Positions 42,644-53,091 of a stretch of DNA of 64,000 nt are shown here, in pieces. Made by a program: the position numbers and the translations under genes. The stretch is from positions 1 through 64,000 of the forward strand of contig NZ_AUNB01000040.1 in assembly GCF_000714545.1 (NCBI RefSeq). The letters are read 5' to 3'. Numbering within the stretch: position 1 is the stretch's first letter; each line of letters opens with the position of its first letter. The notes under the pieces were generated by a model, which was not told where the DNA came from, searched no databases, and saw only the letters and a program-made list of their open reading frames with translations. The stretch is from Thioclava indica (GTDB lineage Bacteria > Pseudomonadota > Alphaproteobacteria > Rhodobacterales > Rhodobacteraceae).

Positions 42644-43570
42644 TCAAACGCCCAGACAATGGCGCATCACCGCCTTTTGCGCGTGCAGCCGGTTTTCGGC
42701 CTCATCGAAAATCACCGATTGCGGGCCGTCCATAACGGCGCTCGTGACCTCATCGTTGCGATGCGCGGGCAGGCAATGCATGAATAGCGCGTCCGGGTTG
42801 GCATGCGCCATCAACGTCTCGTTGACCTGATAGCCGCGCAGCTGGTTGTGGCGACGCTCTTTGGCGGATTCCGGATCATGCATCGACACCCATGTATCCG
42901 TCACGATCAGATCTGCCCCCGCGACGGCCTTGACCGGGTCACGCTCGATCACCGCCTGCACACCTTTGGAGCGCGCGAACTCCAGCCATTCGCCCTCGGG
43001 GTCGAGCTGCGGCGGTCCGGTGAAGGTGAAATCAAACCCGAACTGTCCGGCGGCATGCAGGAACGAGGCGCAGACATTGTTGCCATCGCCCGACCACACC
43101 ACTTTCTTGCCCTTGATCGGGCCGCGATGTTCCTCGTAGGTCATCACATCGGCCATGATCTGGCAGGGATGGGTGCGATCCGTCAGCCCGTTGATCACCG
43201 GAACGCTGGCATATTCCGCCATCTCCAGCAGGGTTTCTTCCTCGAACGTGCGGATCATGATCAGATCGACATAGCGCGACAGAACGCGCGCGGTGTCGGC
43301 GATCGTCTCGCCATGACCAAGCTGCATATCGCTGCCCGACAACACCATCGTCTGCCCGCCCATCTGGCGCACCCCGACATCGAAACTCACCCGCGTGCGT
43401 GTCGAGGGTTTCTCGAAAATCAACGCCACCATCCGCCCCGCCAGCGGCTGCGTGTCATCGGGCGCGCCTTTGGGGCGGTCGCCGCGGGCCTGCTTCATCG
43501 CGATGCCTTGGTCAATCATCGCGCGCAGGTCTTCGGGTGAGGTTTTGTGGATGTCTAGAAAATGGGTCAT
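42644..43570 (-). CDS. argF: ornithine carbamoyltransferase
   Basis: The 308-residue enzyme makes citrulline from ornithine and carbamoyl phosphate in arginine synthesis. Carbamoyl-phosphate residues are in [15 protein letters not shown] (about residue 55) and [13 protein letters not shown]. The ornithine-binding loop is [13 protein letters not shown] and the [13 protein letters not shown] motif holds the catalytic Cys. The ATG at 43570 is chosen by family length; its ribosome site is weak. It lies behind argD on the same strand, with repeat copy D in the 76-base gap. Confidence 0.96.
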   Translation of the reverse strand: MTHFLDIHKTSPEDLRAMIDQGIAMKQARGDRPKGAPDDTQPLAGRMVALIFEKPSTRTRVSFDVGVRQMGGQTMVLSGSDMQLGHGETIADTARVLSRYVDLIMIRTFEEETLLEMAEYASVPVINGLTDRTHPCQIMADVMTYEEHRGPIKGKKVVWSGDGNNVCASFLHAAGQFGFDFTFTGPPQLDPEGEWLEFARSKGVQAVIERDPVKAVAGADLIVTDTWVSMHDPESAKERRHNQLRGYQVNETLMAHANPDALFMHCLPAHRNDEVTSAVMDGPQSVIFDEAENRLHAQKAVMRHCLGV

Positions 43571-43594
43571 GGGTTTGTCTTTCGTGGCGGCTCG

Positions 43595-43645
43595 CCGGGG
43601 GCTGTCTGCCCCCGGACCCCCGAGGATATTTTGATCAAGAGGAAG
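43595..43645. repeat. hairpin repeat, copy D
   Basis: CCGGGGGC (43595-43602) pairs with GCCCCCGG (43608-43615), followed by ACCCCCGAGGATATTTT and GATCAAGAGGAAG. The second half matches copy C at 27620-27640 in the opposite orientation. It lies between argD and argF. Confidence 0.7.
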
Positions 43646-43646
43646 A

Positions 43647-44819
43647 TCAGGATTCAAGTTGGGTGGCTGCGGCATCAAGACGTTTCACCGCCTCGGAGAG
43701 ATCCGCCTCTGAGATATTGAGCGCGGGCAGCAGGCGCAGCACGTTGTCGGCAGCGGGCACTGTCAGCAGGTTTTGATCGTAAGCGGCGGCGACCAGATCG
43801 GTCGGGGCGCCCTTGCATTTCAGCCCCAGCATCAGCCCGACCCCGCGTACGCTTTCAAACGTGTCGGGATGGCTTGCGACAAGCCCTTCGAGTTTTTGGC
43901 GCAAGAAGCCGGCCTTGGCGTTGACCTGATCCAGAAACGCCGGATCCGAGACGATCTCCATCACCTTGGCCCCCACCGCACAGCCCAGCGGGTTGCCGCC
44001 ATAGGTCGAGCCATGCGTGCCAGCGGTCATACCGCTTGCCGCGTCTTCAGTGGCCAGGATCGCGCCCAGCGGAAAGCCTCCGCCGATGCCCTTGGCGACC
44101 ATCATAATATCGGGCGTCACCCCCGCCCATTCATGGGCAAACAGCCGCCCCGTGCGCCCCATGCCGCATTGCACCTCGTCAAAGATCAGCAGCGCGCCGG
44201 TGCTGTCACACAGATCGCGCAGCCCCTTGAGGCATTGATCGGGCACCGGACGAATGCCGCCTTCACCTTGGATCGGCTCGATCAGGATGGCGGCGGTTTT
44301 GTCGCTGACGGCGGCGTTGGGCGCGTCGTGATCGCCCCAAGGCAATTGCGTGAAACCGGGTAGCAGCGGGCCGAAGCCTTTGACCATCTTTTCGGAATGG
44401 GGCACAGCCGAGATCGCACCCGTTGAGCGGCCATGAAACGCGCCGTCAAAAGTGATGATCTCGACCCGGTCCTCGCCCTTGGCCGACCAGTACTTGCGCG
44501 CCATCTTGATCGCGAGTTCTGCCGCCTCCGTGCCGGAATTGGTGAAAAACACCGTATCGGCAAAGCTGTGTTCAACCAGCGCATCCGCCAGTGCCTGCTG
44601 TTGCGGGATCTGGTAAAGGTTGGAGACATGCCACAGGTTTTGCGCCTGCTCGGTCAATGCCGCCACAAGTTCGGGCGCGGCATGGCCCAGCGCATTCACC
44701 GCGATCCCCGCGCCCATATCGAGATATCGGTGCCCCTCTGCCGTTTCCAGCCAAGAGCCAGCGCCTTTGACAAATGCCAGCGGCGCGCGGTTGTAAGTGG
44801 GCAAAACAGAAGGGATCAT
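43647..44819 (-). CDS. argD: acetylornithine aminotransferase
   Basis: A 390-residue class-III PLP aminotransferase that turns N-acetylglutamate semialdehyde into N-acetylornithine. The PLP-binding pattern is clear: [36 protein letters not shown] with the pyridine-contacting Asp, and the Schiff-base Lys in [17 protein letters not shown] (about residue 240). The adjacent argF confirms the arginine role. The start is preceded by CGGAG at 9 bases. The 224-base upstream region holds no gene; it contains a 14-bp perfect palindrome, TAGGGCGCGCCCTA, at 45007-45020. Confidence 0.95.
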   Translation of the reverse strand: MIPSVLPTYNRAPLAFVKGAGSWLETAEGHRYLDMGAGIAVNALGHAAPELVAALTEQAQNLWHVSNLYQIPQQQALADALVEHSFADTVFFTNSGTEAAELAIKMARKYWSAKGEDRVEIITFDGAFHGRSTGAISAVPHSEKMVKGFGPLLPGFTQLPWGDHDAPNAAVSDKTAAILIEPIQGEGGIRPVPDQCLKGLRDLCDSTGALLIFDEVQCGMGRTGRLFAHEWAGVTPDIMMVAKGIGGGFPLGAILATEDAASGMTAGTHGSTYGGNPLGCAVGAKVMEIVSDPAFLDQVNAKAGFLRQKLEGLVASHPDTFESVRGVGLMLGLKCKGAPTDLVAAAYDQNLLTVPAADNVLRLLPALNISEADLSEAVKRLDAAATQLES

Positions 44820-45043
44820 CTGCTGGTCTCCGGGAAAAAGAAGGCCAAGGGGTGCATCAGGCTTAAAGCGCTGTCAACACTCATGGCCTTGGGGTCAACG
44901 ATTTGGGGATGTGGCAGGTGGCCACGGCAGATCGGACGTCAGGCGCGGTTGCGGCGACGTCGGCGGGCAGCGATATGGCGGCACGGTGTGATCATGGGCG
45001 ATGCCTTAGGGCGCGCCCTACGCAAAGTAAAGCGGTTTTGCGG

Positions 45044-45838
45044 TTACGACTTCATCCGGTAGCCGATGCGCAGCCAATACCAGCCCAGCCCCAGCACAAC
45101 GACCAGAGCGGGCAAAACCACCAACAGCCCCTGCCAAGGCGGCGCATCCGAAACGCCCAAGAATCCGTAGCGCGCGCCGTCGATCAGATAGAACACCGGA
45201 TTGTAATGCGTCAGGATTTGAAACGCGGGCGGCAAGGCCTTGGCCGAATAAAACGTACCCGACAAAAACGACAACGGCGTGATGATGAAATTGGTGATTG
45301 CCGCCATCTGATCAAACTTATCGGCGAAAATCGCCGCCAGAATACCCAAGCCCCCAAGGAACACCGCCCCCAGAACCACCCAGGTCAGCGCCCAGAACGG
45401 ATGCGCAACGCCTTGAGAAAGCGTGATAAACAGCCCGACCCAAATCACAAACGCCACCAGCAGGGAGCGCGCGACCGCCCCCACCAGATACCCCACCATG
45501 ATCTCCCACGGGGCCAAGGGCGGCATCAGCGTGTCAACGATATTGCCCTGCACCTTCGCGATCACGATGGAACTGGAGGTATTGGCAAACGCGTTCTGGA
45601 TCACCGTCATCATCAAGATACCGGGCGCGATGAAATGCAGGAAATCCACACCCATCACCGGCGCGCGCCCCTTGCCGAATGCCAGCGCGAACACCGTCAG
45701 AAACAGCCCCGCCGTGATCAGCGGTGCCAGCACCGTCTGCTGCCAGACCGACATGAACCGCCGGATCTCGCGCAGCCCAAGCGTCTGCATGCCTAGCCAA
45801 TTCACCGCGCCAAAACGGCGCACACCTATATCTTGCAT
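45044..45838 (-). CDS. ABC-2 type transporter permease
   Basis: The 264-residue inner-membrane protein has six predicted helices and the ABC-2 permease pattern: FMSVWQQTVLAPLITAGLFLTVFALAFG, DFLHFIAPGILMMTVIQNAFANTSSSIVIAKVQGNIVDTLMPPLAPWEIMVGYL and NFIITPLSFLSGTFYSAKALPPAFQILTHYNPVFYLIDG. It should pair with a separately encoded ATPase to export a lipid, polysaccharide or drug; none is adjacent. ATG 45838 follows GGGGAGA. It diverges from gcrA. Confidence 0.87.
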   Translation of the reverse strand: MQDIGVRRFGAVNWLGMQTLGLREIRRFMSVWQQTVLAPLITAGLFLTVFALAFGKGRAPVMGVDFLHFIAPGILMMTVIQNAFANTSSSIVIAKVQGNIVDTLMPPLAPWEIMVGYLVGAVARSLLVAFVIWVGLFITLSQGVAHPFWALTWVVLGAVFLGGLGILAAIFADKFDQMAAITNFIITPLSFLSGTFYSAKALPPAFQILTHYNPVFYLIDGARYGFLGVSDAPPWQGLLVVLPALVVVLGLGWYWLRIGYRMKS

Positions 45839-45880
45839 CTCGGCTCTCCCCAACTTACCCGCTCACCTAGCACGCAGATC

Positions 45881-45932
45881 GACTCTGTCCAACGCGCGCG
45901 CCCTTGAAAATCGACCTGCGCGATTGTATCTG
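45881..45932 (+). promoter_or_regulatory. candidate gcrA promoter with a GANTC site
   Basis: A CcrM-type GACTC site (45881-45885) is followed by TTGAAA (45904-45909) and, after 17 bases, TATCTG (45927-45932). The site is about 80 bases in front of gcrA. GcrA acts at CcrM-methylated GANTC promoters, so autoregulation is possible, but the -10 box is a poor match. Confidence 0.35.
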
Positions 45933-46013
45933 TGCCCCTTACCGCTAGAATGTGCCTTGCACGCATCCCTGCGCCCGCCCTTTTCGGGCACCCTGCACAA
46001 TGAGAGGCTTCCC

Positions 46014-46610
46014 ATGTCCTGGACCGACGAACGCGTAGATCTGCTCAAGAAGATGTGGTCCGAGGGCCAATCCGCGAGCCAGATCGCCAAGGAACTGGGC
46101 GGCGTGACGCGCAATGCGGTGATCGGCAAGGTGCACCGCCTTGGGTTGTCCAATCGCGCAGGCGGCGCGGCGGAACCCGCCAAGCCCGAGGCCAAACCCG
46201 AAAAGGTTGAGGCCAAGCCCGCCAAGCCCACGCCCGAACCCAAGGTCGCGGAGAAACCCGCCGCTGCTCCGGCAGCTGCGCCCGCCGCTGCTGCGCGTCC
46301 TGATCCCGCGCCCGCTCCTACGCCGATGCGCAAGGCGATCATTCCTGCGGGCCAGCCCTTGCCGCCCCAGCCCTCCGCCAATGAGATCGACCCGGCAGCC
46401 CTTGCCAAGGTCGGTGAGGTGGAAAAGCACGCCAAGAAGCTAAGCCTGATGGAGCTGACCGAGCGGACCTGCAAATGGCCGATCGGTGATCCCGCGACCG
46501 AAGAGTTCTGGTTCTGCGGCCTGCCCAGCCAAGCGGGCAAACCTTATTGCGAGGCTCATGTCGGCGTTGCCTTCCAACCGATGAGTGCCCGCCGCGACCG
46601 TCGCCGCTAG
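46014..46610 (+). CDS. gcrA: GcrA cell-cycle regulator
   Basis: GcrA is an alphaproteobacterial sigma-70 cofactor that activates promoters carrying methylated GANTC sites. The 198-residue product starts with the conserved DNA-binding MSWTDERVDLLKKMWSEGQSASQIAKELGGVTRNAVIGKVHRLGLSNR. A Pro/Ala/Lys-rich linker of about 75 residues follows, and then the C-terminal sigma-binding domain LMELTERTCKWPIGDPATEEFWFCGLPSQAGKPYCEAHVGVAFQP. GAGAGG precedes the ATG; a longer in-frame reading upstream is not supported. The last codons (RDRRR) lie inside the first copy of a tandem repeat that continues beyond the stop. Confidence 0.96.
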   Translation: MSWTDERVDLLKKMWSEGQSASQIAKELGGVTRNAVIGKVHRLGLSNRAGGAAEPAKPEAKPEKVEAKPAKPTPEPKVAEKPAAAPAAAPAAAARPDPAPAPTPMRKAIIPAGQPLPPQPSANEIDPAALAKVGEVEKHAKKLSLMELTERTCKWPIGDPATEEFWFCGLPSQAGKPYCEAHVGVAFQPMSARRDRRR

Positions 46611-46757
46611 GCGACGCAGCGCGGCAAGTCAGGCTGATATCGCGACCGTCGCCGCTAGGCGACGCAGCGCGGCAAATCAGGCGTACACCGCGACCGTCGC
46701 CGCTAAGGCGACGCAGCGCGGCAAAATCTAAGCCAATCGCGACCGTCGCCGCTAAGG
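46593..46757 (+). repeat. tandem hairpin repeat starting in the gcrA 3' end
   Basis: Units of 48, 48 and 49 bases (46593-46640, 46641-46688, 46689-46737) and a partial fourth of 20 bases (46738-46757) share CGCGACCGTCGCCGCTA and GGCGACGCAGCGCGGCAA. Each full unit forms a hairpin of CGTCGCC and GGCGACG around a short loop. Unit one contains the gcrA stop codon in its loop region, and the later units repeat this stop (TAG or TAA). Confidence 0.92.
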
Positions 46758-46776
46758 CTCTGCACTCCGATAGAAA

Positions 46777-46802
46777 AAGGGCGCCCCGCGAGGCGCCCTT
46801 TT
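46777..46802. terminator. bidirectional terminator between gcrA and the FadL-like gene
   Basis: AAGGGCGCC (46777-46785) pairs with GGCGCCCTT (46792-46800) around CCGCGA, with TT on the right and an A-run (46774-46778) on the left, so it can end transcripts from both sides. Confidence 0.85.
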
Positions 46803-46820
46803 GTCATCCTGCGGTGCTGC

Positions 46821-48071
46821 TCAGAACCGCCGCGTCCAGCCGATCGAGGCCGAGAACTGGTGCATGTCCAGCTCTACCTCGCCACCGGTCATGAATGCCC
46901 CCTTGATTTCATGCGGCAAAACGTAATTCACCGCGAAGTCCAGCGTGTCGCGGTCATTGATCTTTTTCGCGCCACCAAAGCTGAAATGGTGCTCCACAAT
47001 CCCAGGCGCAAAGATGCCCATCGTCACATCATCCTTACCGACCGGATTGCTCGCATAGGCATAGCCCGCCCGCCAGATCATATCCGGGTTTTGCTGCCAC
47101 TCCGCGCCAAGGCGCACGATCGACACATCATCCCAGCCAAAGCCCGCGCCGCCCGCTGCGCCATACAGCCCGGCGGTCTGCGGATTTCCGACAGCGCCAA
47201 TGTCGGAGTAAAAGATCTTTTGCAGATCTAGCATCAAGGTCAGATCCGAGCGCGGCTTGAACGCAAGCCCGGCGGTGATCGAGGCGGGAATATCAAAGCT
47301 GCCGCCATCCTCGAACAGCCCCGCATATTTGTCGAATTTCGACATCTTGAACCGCGTCTGCCCCGACAGGCCCAGCGTAAGCTGCGGCGAGACCTCGTAT
47401 TTGATCCCCGCGCGCAAGCCGACACCGGTCGAGAAATCATAACCGCGATTGGTGAAATTTGCCGGATCGACGGAACTGCCTGAAAAAGCCGCAATCCCGC
47501 GCGCGGCGAAACGCTGCACGGCAAATGTCGGCGCGATGCCCCAACTGAAATTGCCGTCCTTGCGCCCATAGCCGACCGAGACGAACATCTGCATCAGATC
47601 GACGCCTGCCTTGCCGCCGCAAAAGATGCCGGTGCCGCCACCGCAATTAGGGTTGGCCACATCCGGATAGCTCGTGTTCATCCCGCCATTGCCGTAGACC
47701 ATGAAATTAAGCACGCCGCCCCCGTCCAGCGGGCGGTTATAGCCGAAATTGGGGATCGGGAACCAGTCATGCCCCGAGCGGGTCTCGCCATCGGGCAGAA
47801 AACCGGTCCCACTCGCACTAAAACCCCGGCGCGGGGAAAATGCCTCGATCCCGAAACTCATCTGGTGGCCGATATCACCGATATTCGCGGGGTTGATCGC
47901 CGCCGACATCGCGTCTTGCGAATAGGCCACACCCGCGCCACCAACGCCGCGCTGCGCCGCGCCATAGGCGAGCGCAAAATAGCCCTCGGTGGCGCTGGCC
48001 ATCTGTGGCGTTGTGGCCGTCAGGCACACCAAAGCCAGTCCCGCAAAACGGGTTTTCGTCAATTTCGTCAT
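46821..48071 (-). CDS. OmpP1/FadL-family outer-membrane transporter
   Basis: The 416-residue protein has a signal peptide (MTKLTKTRFAGLALVCLTATTPQMASA) and a FadL-like beta-barrel: TEGYFALAYGAAQRGVGGAGVAYSQDAMSAAINPANIG near the mature N-terminus (the hatch region) and a C-terminal aromatic residue (GWTRRF) as usual for barrels. Such proteins take up long-chain fatty acids or other hydrophobic compounds. ATG 48071 follows GGGAGG. The substrate here is not determined. It ends at the terminator shared with gcrA. Confidence 0.87.
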   Translation of the reverse strand: MTKLTKTRFAGLALVCLTATTPQMASATEGYFALAYGAAQRGVGGAGVAYSQDAMSAAINPANIGDIGHQMSFGIEAFSPRRGFSASGTGFLPDGETRSGHDWFPIPNFGYNRPLDGGGVLNFMVYGNGGMNTSYPDVANPNCGGGTGIFCGGKAGVDLMQMFVSVGYGRKDGNFSWGIAPTFAVQRFAARGIAAFSGSSVDPANFTNRGYDFSTGVGLRAGIKYEVSPQLTLGLSGQTRFKMSKFDKYAGLFEDGGSFDIPASITAGLAFKPRSDLTLMLDLQKIFYSDIGAVGNPQTAGLYGAAGGAGFGWDDVSIVRLGAEWQQNPDMIWRAGYAYASNPVGKDDVTMGIFAPGIVEHHFSFGGAKKINDRDTLDFAVNYVLPHEIKGAFMTGGEVELDMHQFSASIGWTRRF

Positions 48072-48267
48072 CCTATCCTCCCTTTGGGCCGGATCAGGTG
48101 GCAAGTGCGAGTCTCCCTCTCTGCACAAGCCTCCGGCAGCGTCGAAACAACGCTTGCAGATATTCAACTTTACTTATGTGACCTAAGGCAAGCGATTTCT
48201 GGCCAAATTACCCGCGCGGCGGTGTCGGGGCTTTTCGCGCGCCCTCACGCAGTCTATATCGCGAGCC

Positions 48268-49653
48268 ATGAGCACCAATCCCCCGACCCTGCGCCCCGAT
48301 CTGGCCCCGCGCGCCCGCATCACCGACGCCCCCCGCCCCGGCCAGCCGGTGATCGGGATGGTGTCGCTTGGCTGTCCCAAGGCGCTGGTCGATAGCGAGC
48401 GCATCCTGACGCGGCTGCGCGCCGAGGGCTATGCGATCAGCCCCGATTACGCGGGTGCGGATGCGGTGATCGTGAACACCTGCGGCTTTCTCGACAGCGC
48501 CAAAGCCGAAAGCCTTGAGGCAATCGGCGAAGCGCTAAGCGAAAATGGCCGCGTGATCGTGACCGGCTGTCTGGGGGCCGAGCCTGATTACATCACCGGC
48601 GCGCATCCCAGCGTTCTGGCCGTGACCGGACCGCATCAATACGAACAGGTGCTGGACGCCGTGCATGTCGCCGTGCCGCCCGATCCGCATCCTTTCATTG
48701 ATCTGCTGCCCGCAACGGGCGTGTCGCTGACGCCGCGCCATTACAGCTATCTCAAGATCTCCGAGGGCTGTAACCACAAGTGCAAATTCTGCATCATCCC
48801 CGATATGCGCGGCCGTCTGGTGTCGCGCCCCGCCCATGCAGTGATCCGCGAGGCCGAGAAACTCGTCGAGGCGGGCGTGCGCGAATTGCTGGTGATTTCG
48901 CAAGACACCTCAGCTTACGGCGTGGATATCAAACACGCAACAGATCGCGGCCACCGCGCCCATATCACCGATCTGGCGCGCGATCTCGGGTCTTTGGGCG
49001 CGTGGGTGCGGCTGCATTACGTCTACCCCTACCCGCATGTGCGCGACCTGATTCCGCTGATGGCCGAGGCCCACGCCAATGGCGGCGGCGTGCTGCCCTA
49101 TCTGGATATTCCCTTCCAGCACGCGCACCCGGATGTCCTCAAACGCATGGCTCGGCCGGCGGCGAGTGCGAAAACGCTGGATGAAATCGCCGCATGGCGC
49201 GCGACCTGCCCCGATATCACCCTGCGCTCGACCTTTATCGTCGGCTATCCCGGCGAAACCGAAGCCGAGTTCCAGTATCTGCTGGACTGGATGGACGAGG
49301 CGCAGCTTGATCGCGTCGGCTGCTTTCAATACGAAAACGTCGATGGCGCGCGCTCTAACGCGCTGCCCGATCATGTGCCGGATGCGGTCAAACAAGACCG
49401 CTGGGACCGCTTCATGCAAAAAGCCCAAGCGATTTCCGAGGCAAAACTGCAAGCCAAAGTCGGCACAACCTGCCAAGTGATCGTGGATAGCATCGACTCC
49501 GAGGGCGCCACCTGCCGCACCAAATCCGACGCCCCCGAAATCGACGGCAACCTGTTCATTGACGAGGGGTTCGAGGTGCTCAACCCCGGCGATATCGTGA
49601 CGGTCGAGGTCGATGAGGCCAGCGATTACGACCTGTGGGGCCGGTTGGTGTGA
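48268..49653 (+). CDS. rimO: ribosomal protein S12 (aspartate89-C3)-methylthiotransferase
   Basis: RimO is a radical-SAM enzyme that methylthiolates Asp89 of ribosomal protein S12. The 461-residue product has an N-terminal UPF0004 domain with three cluster Cys ([33 protein letters not shown]). The radical-SAM motif is [28 protein letters not shown] (Cys-x3-Cys-x2-Cys at about residues 170-177), and a C-terminal TRAM domain ends DYDLWGRLV. It stands alone on the plus strand. Confidence 0.95.
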   Translation: MSTNPPTLRPDLAPRARITDAPRPGQPVIGMVSLGCPKALVDSERILTRLRAEGYAISPDYAGADAVIVNTCGFLDSAKAESLEAIGEALSENGRVIVTGCLGAEPDYITGAHPSVLAVTGPHQYEQVLDAVHVAVPPDPHPFIDLLPATGVSLTPRHYSYLKISEGCNHKCKFCIIPDMRGRLVSRPAHAVIREAEKLVEAGVRELLVISQDTSAYGVDIKHATDRGHRAHITDLARDLGSLGAWVRLHYVYPYPHVRDLIPLMAEAHANGGGVLPYLDIPFQHAHPDVLKRMARPAASAKTLDEIAAWRATCPDITLRSTFIVGYPGETEAEFQYLLDWMDEAQLDRVGCFQYENVDGARSNALPDHVPDAVKQDRWDRFMQKAQAISEAKLQAKVGTTCQVIVDSIDSEGATCRTKSDAPEIDGNLFIDEGFEVLNPGDIVTVEVDEASDYDLWGRLV

Positions 49654-49948
49654 GGCGCTCGCCAACAAACCGTGCAATTTGCAGCGAACGGCGGGATTGA
49701 GCCCATAGTGCCGCTCGCGCTACATCACATGCTGGCGTTGCAACTTCGCCGTTTGCTCGCTGTGTCCCCCGCATCGGAAGGTGTGGTTCTACACAGCCCG
49801 ATCATACCTCCCTTCTAGCTGTTAGATAAGTGGGTTGCATCCTGCTATCAGATAACAAATGGTTGAAATTGCATATCTTCAGGGGGCTGAGCTTATTCAA
49901 AGGGCCAGATTCTTTGGCTTCATGTACATAATTCTTAAAGGAAATATC

Positions 49949-50215
49949 ATGCTTCGCACTCTTCGCAACACTGCAATCTTGTTCTGTGCAACCACTGCGA
50001 CATCAGCTTCAGCAGAGCCAGCTGGCCCTTCAGCACTCGACTTGGGTGCAATCATTGATGTTGGGGCGGTCAATTCCGAAGCATCAGAAACATCTCCCGC
50101 AGCCCCCGAACGCGCAAAGATTGACGTTACTCAATCGCAACCTGACGAGAAGAAATCTCAGGCCACGGGTAAGGGTTTCACGCCGCTAGCAGGTGCCGCT
50201 CTAGCTAAAGACTAG
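49949..50215 (+). CDS. small secreted hypothetical protein (possibly truncated)
   Basis: The 88-residue product has a signal peptide (LRTLRNTAILFCATTATSASA) followed by a Ser/Glu/Ala-rich mature part ending TGKGFTPLAGAALAKD. AAAGGAAATATC in front of the ATG is a fair ribosome site; the frame stays open back to 49859 but without signal character. The gene is lower in G+C (near half) than its neighbours. Past the TAG stop the same frame continues for 22 codons with a degenerate copy of the C-terminus, so the protein may have lost its end by a nonsense change. The 295 bases before it (49654-49948) hold no other gene. No family is recognised. Confidence 0.55.
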   Translation: MLRTLRNTAILFCATTATSASAEPAGPSALDLGAIIDVGAVNSEASETSPAAPERAKIDVTQSQPDEKKSQATGKGFTPLAGAALAKD

Positions 50216-50221
50216 ACGCCT

Positions 50222-50284
50222 CAGACCACAGGTCCGGAATCCACGCCGGTCGCAGGCACGGCATTCATCAAGAATGCAAAATGA
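50222..50284 (+). repeat. in-frame degenerate copy of the preceding C-terminus
   Basis: Read in the frame of the preceding gene, this segment gives QTTGPESTPVAGTAFIKNAK and a TGA stop, against QATGKGFTPLAGAALAKD before the TAG at 50213-50215. Eight or more of 18 positions agree, including TG, TP and AG. Confidence 0.55.
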
Positions 50285-50352
50285 GAAGCTGGCGCGATAA
50301 AGTGCGAGAAATCTTCTATAGCTATCGCCTGTTGAACAATCGAATCTCCAAT

Positions 50353-50387
50353 AGCAGCCGTTCGCCGCATGTGTGCGAATGGCTGCT
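50353..50387. repeat. inverted repeat between convergent genes
   Basis: AGCAGCCGTTCGC (50353-50365) pairs with GCGAATGGCTGCT (50375-50387) with one G-T wobble and a 9-base loop. It may end transcription or be part of a small repeat scattered in this genome. Confidence 0.6.
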
Positions 50388-50407
50388 TCGTCCGCATCCC
50401 CCCCCCC

Positions 50408-51169
50408 TCACGTCAGCCCTTCGGTGTCGATATGCACGACATCGCCGCAATGCTTGCAATGGATCGCATCGGCATCATGCAGGCTTAGCCCGCAGGTCTG
50501 GCACTCGTAACGCACCTTGGTCGGGCGAAACAGCACCTGCGCCAGTCGCAAGAACAGCGTCACGCCAAAGATCATGATCAACACCGACAACATCCGCCCC
50601 CATTCGCCCTTGGGGGTAATGTCGCCAAAGCCGGTCGTCGTCAGCGTCGTCACCGTGAAATACAGCGCATCGGCGTAATTGTTGATCTCGGGGTTGATGT
50701 TTTCCTGCGTGGCATAGATCAGCCCGGTCATCACGAACAAAAATACCGTCAGGTTGATAGCGGCCAGAACGACCTCTTCGTTGCGCCGGAAAAACACGAA
50801 ATCGCGCCGCAGCCGCGCCATCAGCTGATAGGTGTGCATCAGGCGCAAGGTGCGCAGGATCCGCAGGAACCCAAGCCCCTCGCCCGCAATCGGTGCCAGA
50901 AACGAGATGATGGCGATAATATCGGCCCAAGTCGCGATCCGGCCCCAGAACCGCCATTTCCCCCGCGCAATCGCAAAGCGCGCCATGAAATCCGCCACGA
51001 TCACCACCCCGATCAGCGCATCAGCGATCTCGATCCATACTACATGCGGGAAAAACGAGGTAACGATCACAAACGCAATCGTGCTTAAATCAAACGCCAG
51101 CAATGCGTAGCGAAACCGATGCGCCCGCGCGCCATCAGATTCATAGAGCATCCTCAAACTGGCGATCAT
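50408..51169 (-). CDS. voltage-gated-type potassium channel with C-terminal zinc ribbon
   Basis: The 253-residue protein has six membrane segments. The fourth is arginine-rich (LGFLRILRTLRLMHTYQLMARLRRDF) as in voltage sensors. The pore helix and filter are YADALYFTVTTLTTTGFGDITP, whose TTGFGD is the K+ selectivity filter. The last 35 residues form a zinc ribbon, CQTCGLSLHDADAIHCKHCG, after the inner helix. A cytoplasmic metal- or redox-sensing tail is therefore possible, though not shown. ATG 51169 follows GGGAGG by 4 bases. Confidence 0.88.
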   Translation of the reverse strand: MIASLRMLYESDGARAHRFRYALLAFDLSTIAFVIVTSFFPHVVWIEIADALIGVVIVADFMARFAIARGKWRFWGRIATWADIIAIISFLAPIAGEGLGFLRILRTLRLMHTYQLMARLRRDFVFFRRNEEVVLAAINLTVFLFVMTGLIYATQENINPEINNYADALYFTVTTLTTTGFGDITPKGEWGRMLSVLIMIFGVTLFLRLAQVLFRPTKVRYECQTCGLSLHDADAIHCKHCGDVVHIDTEGLT

Positions 51170-51360
51170 GGTGCCTCCCCGACAAATCCCTCTGGAAAAA
51201 CCGATAGCGGGTTTGCGCAGCACTGGCAAAGGTCGCGATCACCGCTTTCACAAACGCTCTTTGACGCCATCGCGACGCGCACCACCCCTTAGCCCCCCTT
51301 TCCCTATCCCCTGATTCCGACTAGAACGCGCCCAAACCCCCTATTCTTACGAGGTGCACA

Positions 51361-53016
<1,656 letters not shown>

Positions 53017-53040
53017 CTCTATAATTGTGCTGACGAGTAG

Positions 53041-53076
53041 GGGTTGCTTCGGCTATAGTCGATGCAACCCTTTATT
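53041..53076 (+). terminator. intrinsic terminator of ettA
   Basis: GGGTTGC (53041-53047) pairs with GCAACCC (53064-53070) around a 16-base loop, followed by TTTATTTTTC. Because the ATG at 53062 lies in this stem, it is unlikely to be the start of the next gene. Confidence 0.75.
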
Positions 53077-53091
53077 TTTCTGGTATTAATG

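Noticed and set aside
45007-45020. 14-bp palindrome TAGGGCGCGCCCTA upstream of argD as an ArgR-type operator
   Set aside because: It lacks the A/T-rich ARG-box pattern and is about 190 bases from argD; GC palindromes of this size are expected in such DNA.
46593-46757. CRISPR array behind gcrA
   Set aside because: The units are directly adjacent without unique spacers and each contains its own hairpin, so this is a simple tandem repeat.
53062-53091. ATG 53062 as start of the lower-GC membrane protein
   Set aside because: It lies in the right arm of the ettA terminator hairpin and has no ribosome site; later ATGs are as good.
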